NCBI GenBank assembly: GCA_030429045.1
Contig: JAUIEA010000004.1
Span: 16,525 to 80,524 of the forward strand
Direction of reading: 5' to 3'
Length of the DNA: 64,000 nt
DNA from: Bacteroidia bacterium
GTDB lineage: Bacteria; Bacteroidota; Bacteroidia; Chitinophagales; Saprospiraceae
The notes under the pieces were generated by a model. The model had not been told where the DNA came from. It saw only the letters and a list, made by a program, of their open reading frames with translations, and ran no database searches. This document shows, piece by piece, positions 1 through 9,250 of this stretch. The position numbers were made by a program, and so were the translations under genes. The stretch's first letter is position 1; every line of letters begins with the position of its first letter.

Positions 1-846
1 CCCGTTTACCGGGATGGTCCGGGTGAGGTCAGCAGAATAGTTGGCGTATTCCGCCCCGAAATCCAGGAGGAGCAGTTCGCCATCCTGGCAAACCATATTG
101 TTTTCGTTATAATGGAGGACACAATTGTTTTTTCCTGAACCGATGATCGGGTGGTATCCATGCCAGGCGCGATTGCGAATGAATTCATGACCGATCTCCG
201 CTTCGATCTCATATTCCATCACTCCCGGCTTGACAAAGTTCAGCACTCTGCGAAAGGCCGTATTGGTGATGTCCATACAATGGCGCATGATCCCGATCTC
301 GATATCGGTTTTGATCATGATCTGCTTTTTCAGGATGGGTTGTGCACGGTGGTATTTATGAGCCGGATATTTCGCCATCAACTCGCGGGCCATGCGGGTA
401 TCCCGTGATTCGACCTCTGGCTGAAAGCGATCATTTTCAGGAGTGTTGACATAAATTCTCTTTGCCAGGAGAATGAGCTCATGCATCACAGGTTCCATTT
501 CATCCAGGAAATACACCTTTTCTATTCCCGACACTTTGCGTGCGTCTTCCTTGGTGTATTTATATCCTTCCCAGATGGAGATCTTCTCATTGGTACGCTT
601 GATAAATGCCACTTCGCGAAACGCCTCCTTGATGCAATCGGGGAACAGGATCACGATGGCTTCAGGCTGATCCAGCCCGGACAAATAGAAGAGGTTGCTG
701 TTCTGCCGGTACTCGAAATACTGATCGCCATTCCGGGGCATCTGATCATTCGAGTGAAAGATGGCAATGGATTCAGGCTTCATCTCCCGTGTAAAACGGC
801 GGCGGTTCTGAATGAACAGTTGTGGATCAATTGGATCGTAACGCAT
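1..846 (-). CDS. pepP: Xaa-Pro aminopeptidase (M24B), N-terminal part; runs off left edge
   Basis: Reading the minus strand from the ATG at 846 gives 282 uninterrupted codons that reach base 1 in frame, so the C-terminal part lies outside the window. The family removes N-terminal residues that precede proline, in the cytoplasm, with a dinuclear metal centre. The first ~170 residues match the AMP_N domain (tyrosine- and asparagine-rich start with NSNLFYLSGL, then FLDEMEPVMHEL). A pita-bread domain follows, with KTDIEIGIMRHCMDIT, the HGYHPIIGSG segment, and LLLLDFGAEYANYSADLTRT, which carries the first two aspartate metal ligands. The remaining ligands would be off the edge. It is transcribed leftward and is separated by ~190 bp from the next minus-strand gene. 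Family assignment is secure. Confidence 0.9.
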   Translation of the reverse strand, partial: MRYDPIDPQLFIQNRRRFTREMKPESIAIFHSNDQMPRNGDQYFEYRQNSNLFYLSGLDQPEAIVILFPDCIKEAFREVAFIKRTNEKISIWEGYKYTKEDARKVSGIEKVYFLDEMEPVMHELILLAKRIYVNTPENDRFQPEVESRDTRMARELMAKYPAHKYHRAQPILKKQIMIKTDIEIGIMRHCMDITNTAFRRVLNFVKPGVMEYEIEAEIGHEFIRNRAWHGYHPIIGSGKNNCVLHYNENNMVCQDGELLLLDFGAEYANYSADLTRTIPVNG

Positions 847-1037
847 GGGCTTTGCTCTCTTAATTTGCGTAAAAGGAACGTAAAGTACGGGTAATGAAGG
901 GAATTCGCAAGATGCCTGAGGCGGAAGAAAACAAGTGCAGGCACTACGACCGTCTCCAGTCTGGACTTGTCGCCATCACCGAAGAAGTTAGAGGGGTTCT
1001 ACCGATCACCGGAAAGACGGGGTATTGCAGGAAGAGA

Positions 1038-2027
1038 TCAGGTTCCTCGCATGAGATACAAATGCGGCCCCCATTCTATGGAGCTGACATGTCGCCAGGT
1101 GTCGAGAAAAACATGGATGATCTCGCCATTCCTGAGGGTCACTTCCCACAGATACTTTTCTCCTCCTTCCGCTGCATTTTTGTCGACTTTTTCATCGATG
1201 CCCTTGATCTCCAGTCGCTTTTCCACCCATTCAGTGCCACCATCATCAAAGAGGATGCGGGTTTTGAAGGTGAGATAGTCCACAATGTCTGTTTCGATAC
1301 GGGCACCGGATTCGGCCAGGAGGGTGCTATCCGCCAGCAGGTCTTCAATGGTCAATTGCAGTGAATCGATGATGTCGACCTCCTTTTTTTTCAGTTTTTT
1401 CTTTTTCAGGGTGTGTTCGATCTCCCTGGTAAACCGAAATGACGTACTGTCATCAATCGACAGGATCTGCTGTTTGTCGGACTGCAGATCGATCAGCAGG
1501 AAGGGCATAATGGATGCCCCCCAAATAGAGTCCACATGGAGGAGCATCAATTCACGGCGATCCGTGTACCACTCCCCTTTTGTGTCGTATTCCTTCTGGG
1601 ATAACAGGGGAAGCCAGAAGATGATCTCCTTGTCATTCGGCGAGCGCTTGTAGATCACGGCGTCTGCCTGGCGATATTTGTTGAGGATGACCTTGAGGTG
1701 GCCCTGCAAGGTTGGGTTGCGGGCATTCATCAGGTTGAGGATATACCCGTATTCCGCCGGATTGATATTGTTGATGCTATAGACACCGGCGATCTCAGGT
1801 CCTTCGATGAACAGATTGTTCTGGGTGATACCAAAGCTGTATTCTCCCGGACCGAACTTGGATTTGCGGGTGTCGGGTATTTCCAGTTCTGACGGACGGA
1901 ACTGCCATCCGATCAGATCGGTGGGGTCCTGGAATTTTCGGTCCGATACGTAGGTATAGGAGACAAATTGGGCAGAGGCCATTGAGCCGGCCAACAAGAG
2001 GATTAGAAGGGTCATCCAATGCTTCAT
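1038..2027 (-). CDS. secreted hypothetical protein
   Basis: A 329-residue protein starting MKHWMTLLILLLAG, a clear signal peptide with likely cleavage after ASAQ, so it is probably periplasmic or exported. I do not recognise a family. It has a lysine-rich stretch (EHTLKKKKLKKKEVD) near the middle, a predicted mixed alpha/beta composition and no cysteines or obvious catalytic motif. An upstream in-frame ATG at 2066 would overlap the stop of the glycosyltransferase gene (ATGA) but would put 13 residues before the signal peptide. I therefore prefer 2027, which has GGAGG directly before it. The tight spacing to the GT51 gene suggests co-transcription and perhaps an envelope role, which is inference only. 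Confidence 0.75.
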   Translation of the reverse strand: MKHWMTLLILLLAGSMASAQFVSYTYVSDRKFQDPTDLIGWQFRPSELEIPDTRKSKFGPGEYSFGITQNNLFIEGPEIAGVYSINNINPAEYGYILNLMNARNPTLQGHLKVILNKYRQADAVIYKRSPNDKEIIFWLPLLSQKEYDTKGEWYTDRRELMLLHVDSIWGASIMPFLLIDLQSDKQQILSIDDSTSFRFTREIEHTLKKKKLKKKEVDIIDSLQLTIEDLLADSTLLAESGARIETDIVDYLTFKTRILFDDGGTEWVEKRLEIKGIDEKVDKNAAEGGEKYLWEVTLRNGEIIHVFLDTWRHVSSIEWGPHLYLMRGT

Positions 2028-2062
2028 CCTCCAAAGATAAGGGAATCCGCAGGGTGTTTCGG

Positions 2063-4084
2063 TCACTTTGTCCGAAGGGAGTCACCGGGTGCCAACCAGT
2101 CGATCGGGATGAGGTCTGCCGGTACCAGGTCCAGTGAGTCTACGCCAAGTGTATCCGGTCGGGCCAGGGTGGCCAGAGCGGGCCCTCTCAAAACAATATC
2201 GCCGGTAAAGCCCGATGAATCGATGGGCGGGATCAGTCCACGGCTCTCCATTCGTCGGGCGATAAAGCGGTTGAACTCCGTCCACTGGGGGCGGAGTTGC
2301 TGGCCTTCGAAATACCACCGATATTTTTTGGGTTTGGGAACGATGCTGGCCAGGTAGATACTTTCGGCCAGGTCCAGATCGATCGGATCTTTGGCAAAAT
2401 AGAACTGAGCGGCCTGGCGAACACCATAGATCCCCGGTCCCCATTCAATGAGATTGAGGTAGGCCTCGAACATGCGTTCCTTGGAGGTCAGTCGTTGCCC
2501 CTCGATGAGCCAGACCAGCAGGATCTCCTCCAGTTTCCGGGACAGGAATTTTTTTCGACTGAGAAATACATTCTTGACCAACTGCATGCTGATCGTACTG
2601 CCTCCACGGGCGAATCGTTTCTCTTTCAGATTCTGGATCATCGACTCCCGGATAGCATCCACCAGGAAGCCGCGATGGGAGAAGAATGAGGGATCCTCAC
2701 AGGTAAGAATGGCATTCCGGACATCCGGTGCAATCGCCTCCAATGGCACCCAGTCCGGATTCTCAGGGCCGACCATAAACTTGTGCGTCAGACGTCCATC
2801 CTCATAGACCTGGTGCAGGAAGGTTCCATTCATTTTTCGAAGATCGGTCCTGCCATATTCGAGAATCTTGAAATCCCTGGAAGACAGTCGGGATGTCAAC
2901 ACTGATTGATCCAGGCTGTCTTCCCGGATGTGGAGATCAAAGGAATAGTCCAGAGACCCGGAGGTGCGGATCCCTTCAAGGTTGCGAAACATTCCGGAAG
3001 GGAGGGAGGAGAAGAAGTCCTGCGAAGGCAGGGGAGGTATTCTGACCTGCAGGGCCACTTGCCGGAAGGGTTTGACCTGGAGAGAACCTCCAAAATGTCC
3101 ACTGACCCGATCGACAGTGAATGTGCTCAACGAGTCCAGGACAATATCCCGGGAGCCGATCTGCCAATAGACCTCCATTGCGAGAAGGGGCAGGGTAACC
3201 AGGCTATCCGACAGGCGAGCATGAGCCAGGTGCAATTGATCCGTTTGCCCGAACAACCGGAAGGTCAGCTGGTCCCCTTTGGTGTGAAGGTCGGACAGGC
3301 GCAGTCGGGCATCTTTCAAAGCGGTCCACAGGCCGCCCATTTCATAAAATCCTGGTAGCGTGAGGAATTGACCTTTGTGACCGGTTAGAGCGATATCAAA
3401 ACTCTTCTGGCTTCGCTGAACCCGCCCATTCAATGATCCCTTTTGTGTGAGCAGCGGGCTCACAACTGTGAAAGCAGTTTGGAGTACCCCCTTGTCCAGG
3501 CGAACGGTGTCCGCGACAAAGGCATAGGTATTGCCGACATAATCCAACCGAACGGACACATCTTCCATATCCAGCCGATCGGGCAACCAGCGGAAGGCCA
3601 GATCCACCAGATCGGAAAGGCGTTTGTTCAACCGGGTGGTCGTTTGGGACGAAAGGGTATCGATTTTGACTGATCTGGATCTATTGAGCCACAGGTAGTT
3701 ATTGTCCAGCGAGTCGCAATATACCAGATGGAGGCCACCGTGATGCAGGCTGACGGAGGCAGGTAATGCGCGGCCGAGAAACAGTGGCCAGATCCTCAGT
3801 TGAACCCGGAGATCCCCCAGGGTGAACAGGGTATCCTGATCAGGTGAACTGACCAAAATGCCCCGGAGTTGGACACTGCGCCAGGAATCAAATCGGGCTT
3901 CCCGGATGGACAATTCCCCACCCGAAAGGCTGTGGAATCGCGCCTCTACCTTTTGGATCGCCGTTTGCAAGAGGCTGTTCCGAACCGTGAAATACACCAG
4001 GAAAACACCGATCAATATTCCGCCCAGGATCCATCCTGTGCGACGGACCCACTTTTGACGGAACAGATTTTTAACATCAATCAT
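2063..4084 (-). CDS. membrane-anchored GT51 peptidoglycan glycosyltransferase with long N-terminal extension
   Basis: This 673-residue protein has one N-terminal membrane segment (about residues 17-33), a beta-rich extracytoplasmic region to ~420, and a C-terminal GT51 transglycosylase domain. All GT51 motifs are visible: EDPSFFSHRG with catalytic Glu463, RGGSTISMQLVKN at ~493-505, RKLEEILLVWLIE, and EAYLNLIEWGPGIYGV. GT51 enzymes polymerise lipid II into glycan strands in the periplasm. There is no transpeptidase (PBP) domain, so it is a monofunctional-type enzyme. However, normal MtgA proteins are ~240 residues and this one is nearly three times longer. The extension resembles AsmA-like periplasmic beta repeats, though I cannot assign it firmly. 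It lies 6 bp downstream of polA on the same strand. Confidence 0.85.
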   Translation of the reverse strand: MIDVKNLFRQKWVRRTGWILGGILIGVFLVYFTVRNSLLQTAIQKVEARFHSLSGGELSIREARFDSWRSVQLRGILVSSPDQDTLFTLGDLRVQLRIWPLFLGRALPASVSLHHGGLHLVYCDSLDNNYLWLNRSRSVKIDTLSSQTTTRLNKRLSDLVDLAFRWLPDRLDMEDVSVRLDYVGNTYAFVADTVRLDKGVLQTAFTVVSPLLTQKGSLNGRVQRSQKSFDIALTGHKGQFLTLPGFYEMGGLWTALKDARLRLSDLHTKGDQLTFRLFGQTDQLHLAHARLSDSLVTLPLLAMEVYWQIGSRDIVLDSLSTFTVDRVSGHFGGSLQVKPFRQVALQVRIPPLPSQDFFSSLPSGMFRNLEGIRTSGSLDYSFDLHIREDSLDQSVLTSRLSSRDFKILEYGRTDLRKMNGTFLHQVYEDGRLTHKFMVGPENPDWVPLEAIAPDVRNAILTCEDPSFFSHRGFLVDAIRESMIQNLKEKRFARGGSTISMQLVKNVFLSRKKFLSRKLEEILLVWLIEGQRLTSKERMFEAYLNLIEWGPGIYGVRQAAQFYFAKDPIDLDLAESIYLASIVPKPKKYRWYFEGQQLRPQWTEFNRFIARRMESRGLIPPIDSSGFTGDIVLRGPALATLARPDTLGVDSLDLVPADLIPIDWLAPGDSLRTK

Positions 4085-4090
4085 AGGTTG

Positions 4091-6880
4091 TCAATGCGCT
4101 TCCAACCAGGTCTTGCCCGTACCCATACCCACCAGGATCGGCACCTTCAGGTCTGGAATGGCATTCTTCATCAACTCCTCAATGATCGGGCTCACTTTTT
4201 CCAATTCGGATCGATGGACATCGAAGACCAGTTCATCATGGACCTGGAGGATCATTTTCGTTTTGAAATTACCAGCCTCCAGGGCTTCCTGTATGCGGAT
4301 CATGGCGACCTTGATCATGTCCGCAGCGGTGCCCTGGATGGGTGTGTTGACCGCCATGCGTTCTGCATTGCTCCGTTCGAGTCCGCTCTTGGAATTAATA
4401 TCCCGAAGAAAACGCCGGCGGCCCAGCAGGGTCTCTACATACCCATGTTCACGGGCAAATTCGACAGTGGTATCCATGTAGTTTTTCAAGCCCTGATATT
4501 GGGCAAAATAGGCTTCGATGAGGGCACCGGCTTCCTTCCGGGGAATATTCAGCTGGCGGCTCAGATTTGTCGCTCCCGCCCCGTAGATAATGGAGAAGTT
4601 GACCGTTTTTGCATTGCGTCGCTGATCGCTGCTGACCTCTTCCAGAGGGACATCATACACGCGTGCAGCCGTGGCTGCATGGATATCATGCCCGGCCTGA
4701 AAGGCCTCCAGCATGGCCTGGTCATCACTGATATGGGCGATCAGGCGCAGTTCGATCTGACTGTAGTCAGCTGCCAGCAGGAGATAATCCTCATCCCTGG
4801 GGATAAAGGCTTCGCGCACCTTCCGTCCTTCTTCAGTCCGGATGGGAATATTCTGAAGATTGGGATTATTGGAGCTGAGTCGTCCGGTGGCCGCGATGGT
4901 CTGGTTGAACGAACTGTGGATCCGCCCCGTCCGCGGATTGACCATTTTGGGCAGTGCATCCACATAGGTGGATTTGAGCTTGGTCAGACCCCTGTAACGC
5001 AGGATCTGGTCGACGATCGGATTCTCCGGGGCCAGTTCTGTGAGCTTTTCTTCGTCGGTACTGTATTGACCGGTCTTGGTCTTCTTCCAGCGATAGGGGA
5101 TCTGCATCCGGTCGAAGAGGATCTCTCCAACCTGTTTGGGGGAGGACAGGTTGAACGGTGATCCTGCCACCTTGTAGACATCGCGCTCGGTATTCCGGAT
5201 CTCTTCCTCCAGCTGTTTTGAATAGGTTTTGAGGAAGGCACTATCCAGGCGAATACCGTTGAATTCCATTTCCGTCAGCACCCGGATCAGTGGTCCCTCC
5301 ATGGTGTTGTAGAGGTTTTCCAATTGTTCTTCCTGGATACGTGGCCACAGATAGTGATACAGCTGAAGGGTGATATCGGCATCTTCTGCGGCATATTCAG
5401 CTACCTTTTCCACCTCGATATCCCGCATGCTGAGTTGTCGGACACCCTTTTTGCCGATCAGGCTGGTAATGGAAACCGGCTGGTACTTCAGGTAGGTTTC
5501 AGCCAGGTAGTCCATGCCATGTCGGAGGTCGGGTTCGAGCAGGTAGTGGGCCACCATGGTGTCCAGGTACTCTCCTTTCAATTCAATGCCGTACCACTTG
5601 AGGATCTCTGCATCGTACTTGATGTTCTGCCCGATCTTGGGCGTTTTGGGATCTTCAAATATGCCCTTGAATTCGGCCACGATTGCTTTGGCCTCAACCT
5701 GATCAGCGGGAATGGGGACATACCAGGCCTCATGCGGTTGCAGGGCGAAGGAGATGCCGACGATCTCCGCGACCATGGCGTCGACACCGGTAGTCTCGGT
5801 GTCAAAACAGATCTTTTCAGCTGCTGCCAGCTGTTTGATCAGGTCCTTCCGTTTTGCGGGCGTGTCAACCAGGTGGTAGTTATGTTCTACGGAATGGATA
5901 TTGTCCGTGGCCACGGAATGGGCTGCAGGGGTAGTGCTTTTCTGTTGAGGACGAGCGGTCGCCTGACCGCCAAAGAGATCACCCTGACTGCCTGCGGGGG
6001 CATCCTCCTCTCCGAGGATCTTTTTAGCCAGGGAGCGGAATTCCAGTTCCCGGAAGAGCTCGGACATTTTGTCTTTATCCGGTGGGTCCAGATTGAAGTC
6101 TGATGCGTTGAATTGGATGGGTGCCTCGATATCGATACGTGCCAATGTTTTTGACAGGAGGGCCTGGTCGCGAAATTCTACCAGTCTCTCGCCGTTCTTG
6201 CCCTTGACCTGGTCTGCATTGTCCAGCAAGTTTTCGATGGAGTCGAATTCTGCCAGGAGCTTGGCAGCTGTCTTGGGACCGATGCCGGGTACGCCCGGGA
6301 TGTTATCGACGGCGTCGCCCTGCAGTCCGAGCATGTCCACGACCTGATCCACGCGCTGGATGCCCCAGGTTTCGCAGACCTCCTTATCTCCGAGGATCTC
6401 TACGCCATTCCCCTGTCGGGAGGGTTTGTACATAAAGACCTTGTCTGATACCAGTTGGCCATAATCTTTGTCTGGTGTGACCATATAGACGGTAAACCCT
6501 TCCTTCTCGGCCTGCTTGGCCAGGGTGCCGATCACATCATCGGCTTCATACCCTTCGAGCTCGACGACGGGGATGTGCCAGGCCCGGATGATGTCGCGGA
6601 TCCAGGGCAGGGCAAAGCTGATGTCTTCGGGTTGTTCCTCCCTTTGTGCCTTGTATTCCGGGTACATCACATGGCGAAATGTGGGTCCGGGGAGGTCAAA
6701 GGAGACCGCCAGGTGGGTGGGTTTCTCATTTTGCATGAGATCCCAAAGGGTATTGACAAAACCGGTAACGGCGGAGGTGTTCCAACCTTTGGAGTTGATC
6801 AACGGGCGGGCAATGAACGAAAAGTGGGCGCGATAGGCCAGGGCGTGACCGTCCAGGAGGAAGAGTTTCTTTTCAGCCAT
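4091..6880 (-). CDS. polA: DNA polymerase I
   Basis: A 929-residue enzyme of normal family length that fills gaps during repair and Okazaki-fragment maturation. The N-terminal 5'-3' exonuclease shows EADDVIGTLA, TPDKDYGQLV and the helix-hairpin-helix GVPGIGPKTAAKLL. The central 3'-5' proofreading domain appears intact: DTETTG (Exo I), NIKYDAEIL (Exo II) and YAAEDAD (Exo III). In many PolI proteins these residues are lost. The polymerase domain has motif A LAADYSQIELR, motif B RRNAKTVNFSIIYG and motif C VHDELVFDV. A ~40-residue low-complexity linker (around 300-340) separates the first two domains. The start at 6880 is followed by MAEKKLFLLDGHALAYR, the standard N-terminus. It is divergent from the metallopeptidase gene. 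Confidence 0.98.
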   Translation of the reverse strand: MAEKKLFLLDGHALAYRAHFSFIARPLINSKGWNTSAVTGFVNTLWDLMQNEKPTHLAVSFDLPGPTFRHVMYPEYKAQREEQPEDISFALPWIRDIIRAWHIPVVELEGYEADDVIGTLAKQAEKEGFTVYMVTPDKDYGQLVSDKVFMYKPSRQGNGVEILGDKEVCETWGIQRVDQVVDMLGLQGDAVDNIPGVPGIGPKTAAKLLAEFDSIENLLDNADQVKGKNGERLVEFRDQALLSKTLARIDIEAPIQFNASDFNLDPPDKDKMSELFRELEFRSLAKKILGEEDAPAGSQGDLFGGQATARPQQKSTTPAAHSVATDNIHSVEHNYHLVDTPAKRKDLIKQLAAAEKICFDTETTGVDAMVAEIVGISFALQPHEAWYVPIPADQVEAKAIVAEFKGIFEDPKTPKIGQNIKYDAEILKWYGIELKGEYLDTMVAHYLLEPDLRHGMDYLAETYLKYQPVSITSLIGKKGVRQLSMRDIEVEKVAEYAAEDADITLQLYHYLWPRIQEEQLENLYNTMEGPLIRVLTEMEFNGIRLDSAFLKTYSKQLEEEIRNTERDVYKVAGSPFNLSSPKQVGEILFDRMQIPYRWKKTKTGQYSTDEEKLTELAPENPIVDQILRYRGLTKLKSTYVDALPKMVNPRTGRIHSSFNQTIAATGRLSSNNPNLQNIPIRTEEGRKVREAFIPRDEDYLLLAADYSQIELRLIAHISDDQAMLEAFQAGHDIHAATAARVYDVPLEEVSSDQRRNAKTVNFSIIYGAGATNLSRQLNIPRKEAGALIEAYFAQYQGLKNYMDTTVEFAREHGYVETLLGRRRFLRDINSKSGLERSNAERMAVNTPIQGTAADMIKVAMIRIQEALEAGNFKTKMILQVHDELVFDVHRSELEKVSPIIEELMKNAIPDLKVPILVGMGTGKTWLEAH

Positions 6881-6981
6881 GGATATGGGGGTGATTGGAC
6901 TGCAAGATAATTGAATTCTATAGGCAGGACGGACTGGATTTCGGACCTGAATGTATCTTTAGAGCACTTAAACGACTTCGT

Positions 6982-7845
6982 ATGAAATGGCAAGGAAGAG
7001 AATCCAGTCGGAATGTAGATGACCGGCGCAAAGGCACCACAGCAAAGAAGGTCGGCGCTGGCCTGGGGATCGGGTCCATCCTGATCGTGATCATTGGCCT
7101 GCTCCTGGGTCAGGATCCGGCACAGCTGTTGTCCCAGTTCCAGGGTGCTGGTAGTCCGGCCAGTGAGGCTAGTGGTGTTCAGCAGGCGGGTACGGCCGAG
7201 GATGAACTGGCTGCATTTGTCGGGGTTGTGCTCAAGGATACGGAAGACGTCTGGGATAAGCTGTTCCCGGAGCAGTTGGGCAGAAGTTACCCGCATCCCA
7301 CCCTGGTCCTGTATACCGACCAGGATCGTTCTGCGTGCGGTTATGCCAGTTCGGCCACCGGGCCATTTTACTGTCCTGCAGATCAGAAAGTCTATATCGA
7401 TCTCGGGTTTTACCAGGAGTTAAAGACGCGTTTTGGTGCCACGGGCGACTTTGCCATGGCCTATGTGGTGGCGCACGAGGTGGCTCATCATGTCCAGAAT
7501 CTCCTGGGGATCACCGGGCAGGTCAGTCAGCAGCAGGCCCGGATGTCCAAGGCCAATGCCAATGATCTTTCGGTGCGGCTGGAGCTGCAGGCTGATTTCC
7601 TGGCTGGCGTCTGGATCCATCATGCCCAGAAAATGAAGAACTTCCTGGAAGAGGGTGATCTGGAAGAGGCGCTGAGTGCCGCCCAGGCGATCGGGGATGA
7701 TCGCATCCAGATGCGCAGTCGCGGGTATGTGGTCCCCGAGTCGTTCACCCACGGCAGCTCCGAGCAGCGGATGCGATGGCTGACCCACGGGATGAAGACC
7801 GGAGATTTGCGCGAGGGCGATACGTTTGCGGCGCGGCAGTTGTAG
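6982..7845 (+). CDS. YpfJ-type neutral zinc metallopeptidase
   Basis: A 287-residue protein starting MKWQGRESSRNVDDRR, the characteristic N-terminus of the YpfJ family. An ATG 87 bp upstream is open but adds residues the family does not have. One transmembrane segment (about residues 20-40, rich in Gly/Ile/Leu) anchors it, and the catalytic domain would be extracytoplasmic. The zinc site is HEVAHHVQN (HExxH), and the later LELQADFLAGVW supplies the third ligand region. SACGYASSATGPFYCPADQKVYIDL is a conserved substrate-side segment (split by the window into CGYASSATGPFYC and VYIDLGFY). The cellular substrate is not established for the family. The gene is divergent from polA and probably monocistronic. 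Confidence 0.92.
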   Translation: MKWQGRESSRNVDDRRKGTTAKKVGAGLGIGSILIVIIGLLLGQDPAQLLSQFQGAGSPASEASGVQQAGTAEDELAAFVGVVLKDTEDVWDKLFPEQLGRSYPHPTLVLYTDQDRSACGYASSATGPFYCPADQKVYIDLGFYQELKTRFGATGDFAMAYVVAHEVAHHVQNLLGITGQVSQQQARMSKANANDLSVRLELQADFLAGVWIHHAQKMKNFLEEGDLEEALSAAQAIGDDRIQMRSRGYVVPESFTHGSSEQRMRWLTHGMKTGDLREGDTFAARQL

Positions 7846-8153
7846 GGGGTGTTGGGCGTTGGGTATTAGGCGATGGCTTTCCTTAGGGTCTAAGGCGGGG
7901 TTATTTCGTTAAGGCGTTACGGCCTCCGGCGGTCAGGATTTCGTTATTGCGAGGGACGAGGACCGAAGACCGAGGGAAGATGTCGGATGACTGCAGAATG
8001 AGGAACCAGGAATCAAATCCCAGGCCCAAACATCACGTTAAACATTGAACTGGCTCCCCGAGACTTCGGGGATGCCTTGAACGTTGAACGGTCCGTCCGT
8101 TCAAACCAACTTAAAATTCCTTGTCTGTGTCTGATATAAGTTTACCGGAACTG
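7846..8153. other. intergenic region with degenerate repeats
   Basis: No gene is seen here. The stretch contains a hairpin CCCCGAGACTTCGGGG (8056-8071) and text of the form cattgaac...ttgaacgttgaac, which recurs in altered form near 62580. It looks like decayed interspersed repeat material between the metallopeptidase and the convergent WYL gene. Confidence 0.5.
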
Positions 8154-9164
8154 TTATTCTGCATATAGCTCGGAAGCTTGTTGGAAACGCTCCTTTATTT
8201 GAAGCCTGAGGGTTTCCGGTTCCAGTACTTCGATCCGTTCACCGTAAGAAAGCAACGTGCTTTCCAGTTCGAAGTTGGGGATGACATTGATCGCAAAAAT
8301 GGTCCCCCCCGGTTCTTCACGAAGTACACGTTGACTGTGATGGATGGGCTTGGTGGCTATATAGAAGGCTTGTTCCGTAATGGCTCGGATGACGACTCGT
8401 TCTTCTTCCCGGTCGGGAAGAACGGTAACACCGACCACCTTGCGGTAATGATCCCGCAGGTCCACTGAAGACGGTAAGATAGTGACGTTGAGTTGCGTCA
8501 GATCAATGATGCGATCGAGTCCATAATTCTGTAGACGATCGTTCGGATGGTCATACCCAGCGAGGAACCATCGGTTGTTGTATTCTTTGAGCAGGTAGGG
8601 ACTGACTTCAGTCGAGTAGGGTTCCGGTGACGAAAAGGGCTGGTAAACAATGCGCACCCGCTTTTCATTTTTCAAGGCTGTAAAGAGCGGATCGATCCAT
8701 TTCTGTCCCTGCATTTTCGTGGACTGGTCGATCTGCATGGCTTCCTTGAAAGGGCTGGCCTCTCCTAATACACCATGTTCCAAATGGGTGATGATGCCTT
8801 CCAATCCGGGTAGATGACTGAAGCCCCGAAACTGTTTGAGGATGAAGAGGGCATCTTCCAAATTGGTCTTGTCTTCCGAAGTGAGTGGATGCTTGGATAT
8901 GGAAAATTCCGGATCGGCATAATGATAGCCCAGTTTCCTGGAGTGTACGATCGGTGCCTCATATCCCAATTTGCCTGATTTCATGGCCTCCATATCTCCG
9001 AAGATGGAACGCCGGGAAGGGCTTTTCATATCACTGCGATCATATTCCCGGATGGCATCTCCACATGCTTCTGCCAGGTCTTCCCAGGTCTTGTTTCGGC
9101 GTCTTTCCCGAAAACACTTATCCAAAGCGCGGTAGCGGATCATCGCATGCAGATTGGTTGACAT
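8154..9164 (-). CDS. WYL-domain transcriptional regulator
   Basis: A 336-residue regulator. The N-terminal ~60 residues (IRYRALDKCFRERRRNKTWEDL, then SRRSIFGDMEAMK) form the helix-turn-helix typical of WYL proteins. The central WYL domain contains KRVRIVYQPFSS and NNRWFLAGYDHPNDRLQNYGLDRI. A C-terminal WCX-like extension (EERVVIRAITEQAF, FELESTLLSYGERIEVLEPETLR) closes it. WYL domains sense nucleotide or nucleic-acid ligands in several studied regulators of DNA damage and phage defence. I choose MSTNLHAMIRYR (9164) because the longer ORF start at 9200 lies inside the operator palindrome. The palindrome 9194-9212 sits in its own promoter, so autoregulation is likely. I infer that it controls the other sites of this kind in the window. 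Confidence 0.9.
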   Translation of the reverse strand: MSTNLHAMIRYRALDKCFRERRRNKTWEDLAEACGDAIREYDRSDMKSPSRRSIFGDMEAMKSGKLGYEAPIVHSRKLGYHYADPEFSISKHPLTSEDKTNLEDALFILKQFRGFSHLPGLEGIITHLEHGVLGEASPFKEAMQIDQSTKMQGQKWIDPLFTALKNEKRVRIVYQPFSSPEPYSTEVSPYLLKEYNNRWFLAGYDHPNDRLQNYGLDRIIDLTQLNVTILPSSVDLRDHYRKVVGVTVLPDREEERVVIRAITEQAFYIATKPIHHSQRVLREEPGGTIFAINVIPNFELESTLLSYGERIEVLEPETLRLQIKERFQQASELYAE

Positions 9165-9193
9165 CACAGTTGGTTTTAAGTGCGGATAAATAT

Positions 9194-9229
9194 AGTGCAA
9201 ATATGTTGCACTATCAAGGTCTATTCTTG
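9194..9229 (+). promoter_or_regulatory. TGCA operator 1 at divergent WYL regulator / HNH promoters
   Basis: Bases 9194-9212 form a perfect AGTGCAA-N5-TTGCACT palindrome. For the rightward HNH gene, a TATTCTTG box starts at 9222, 19 bp from the operator centre. For the leftward WYL gene, TATATTTA begins inside the operator edge (9194 going left) with a TTG about 20 bp further upstream. The operator would therefore cover the spacer of that promoter. Confidence 0.8.
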
Positions 9230-9250
9230 TTCAATCAAAATCAGATCACC

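Noticed and set aside
151..1364. Plus-strand open frames (151-408, 481-894, 894-1364)
   Set aside because: They are shadows of the minus-strand aminopeptidase and the secreted hypothetical gene, which have clear family motifs or a signal peptide.
3869..5161. 430-residue plus-strand frame
   Set aside because: It lies antisense to the end of the GT51 gene and to polA, whose catalytic motifs are on the other strand.
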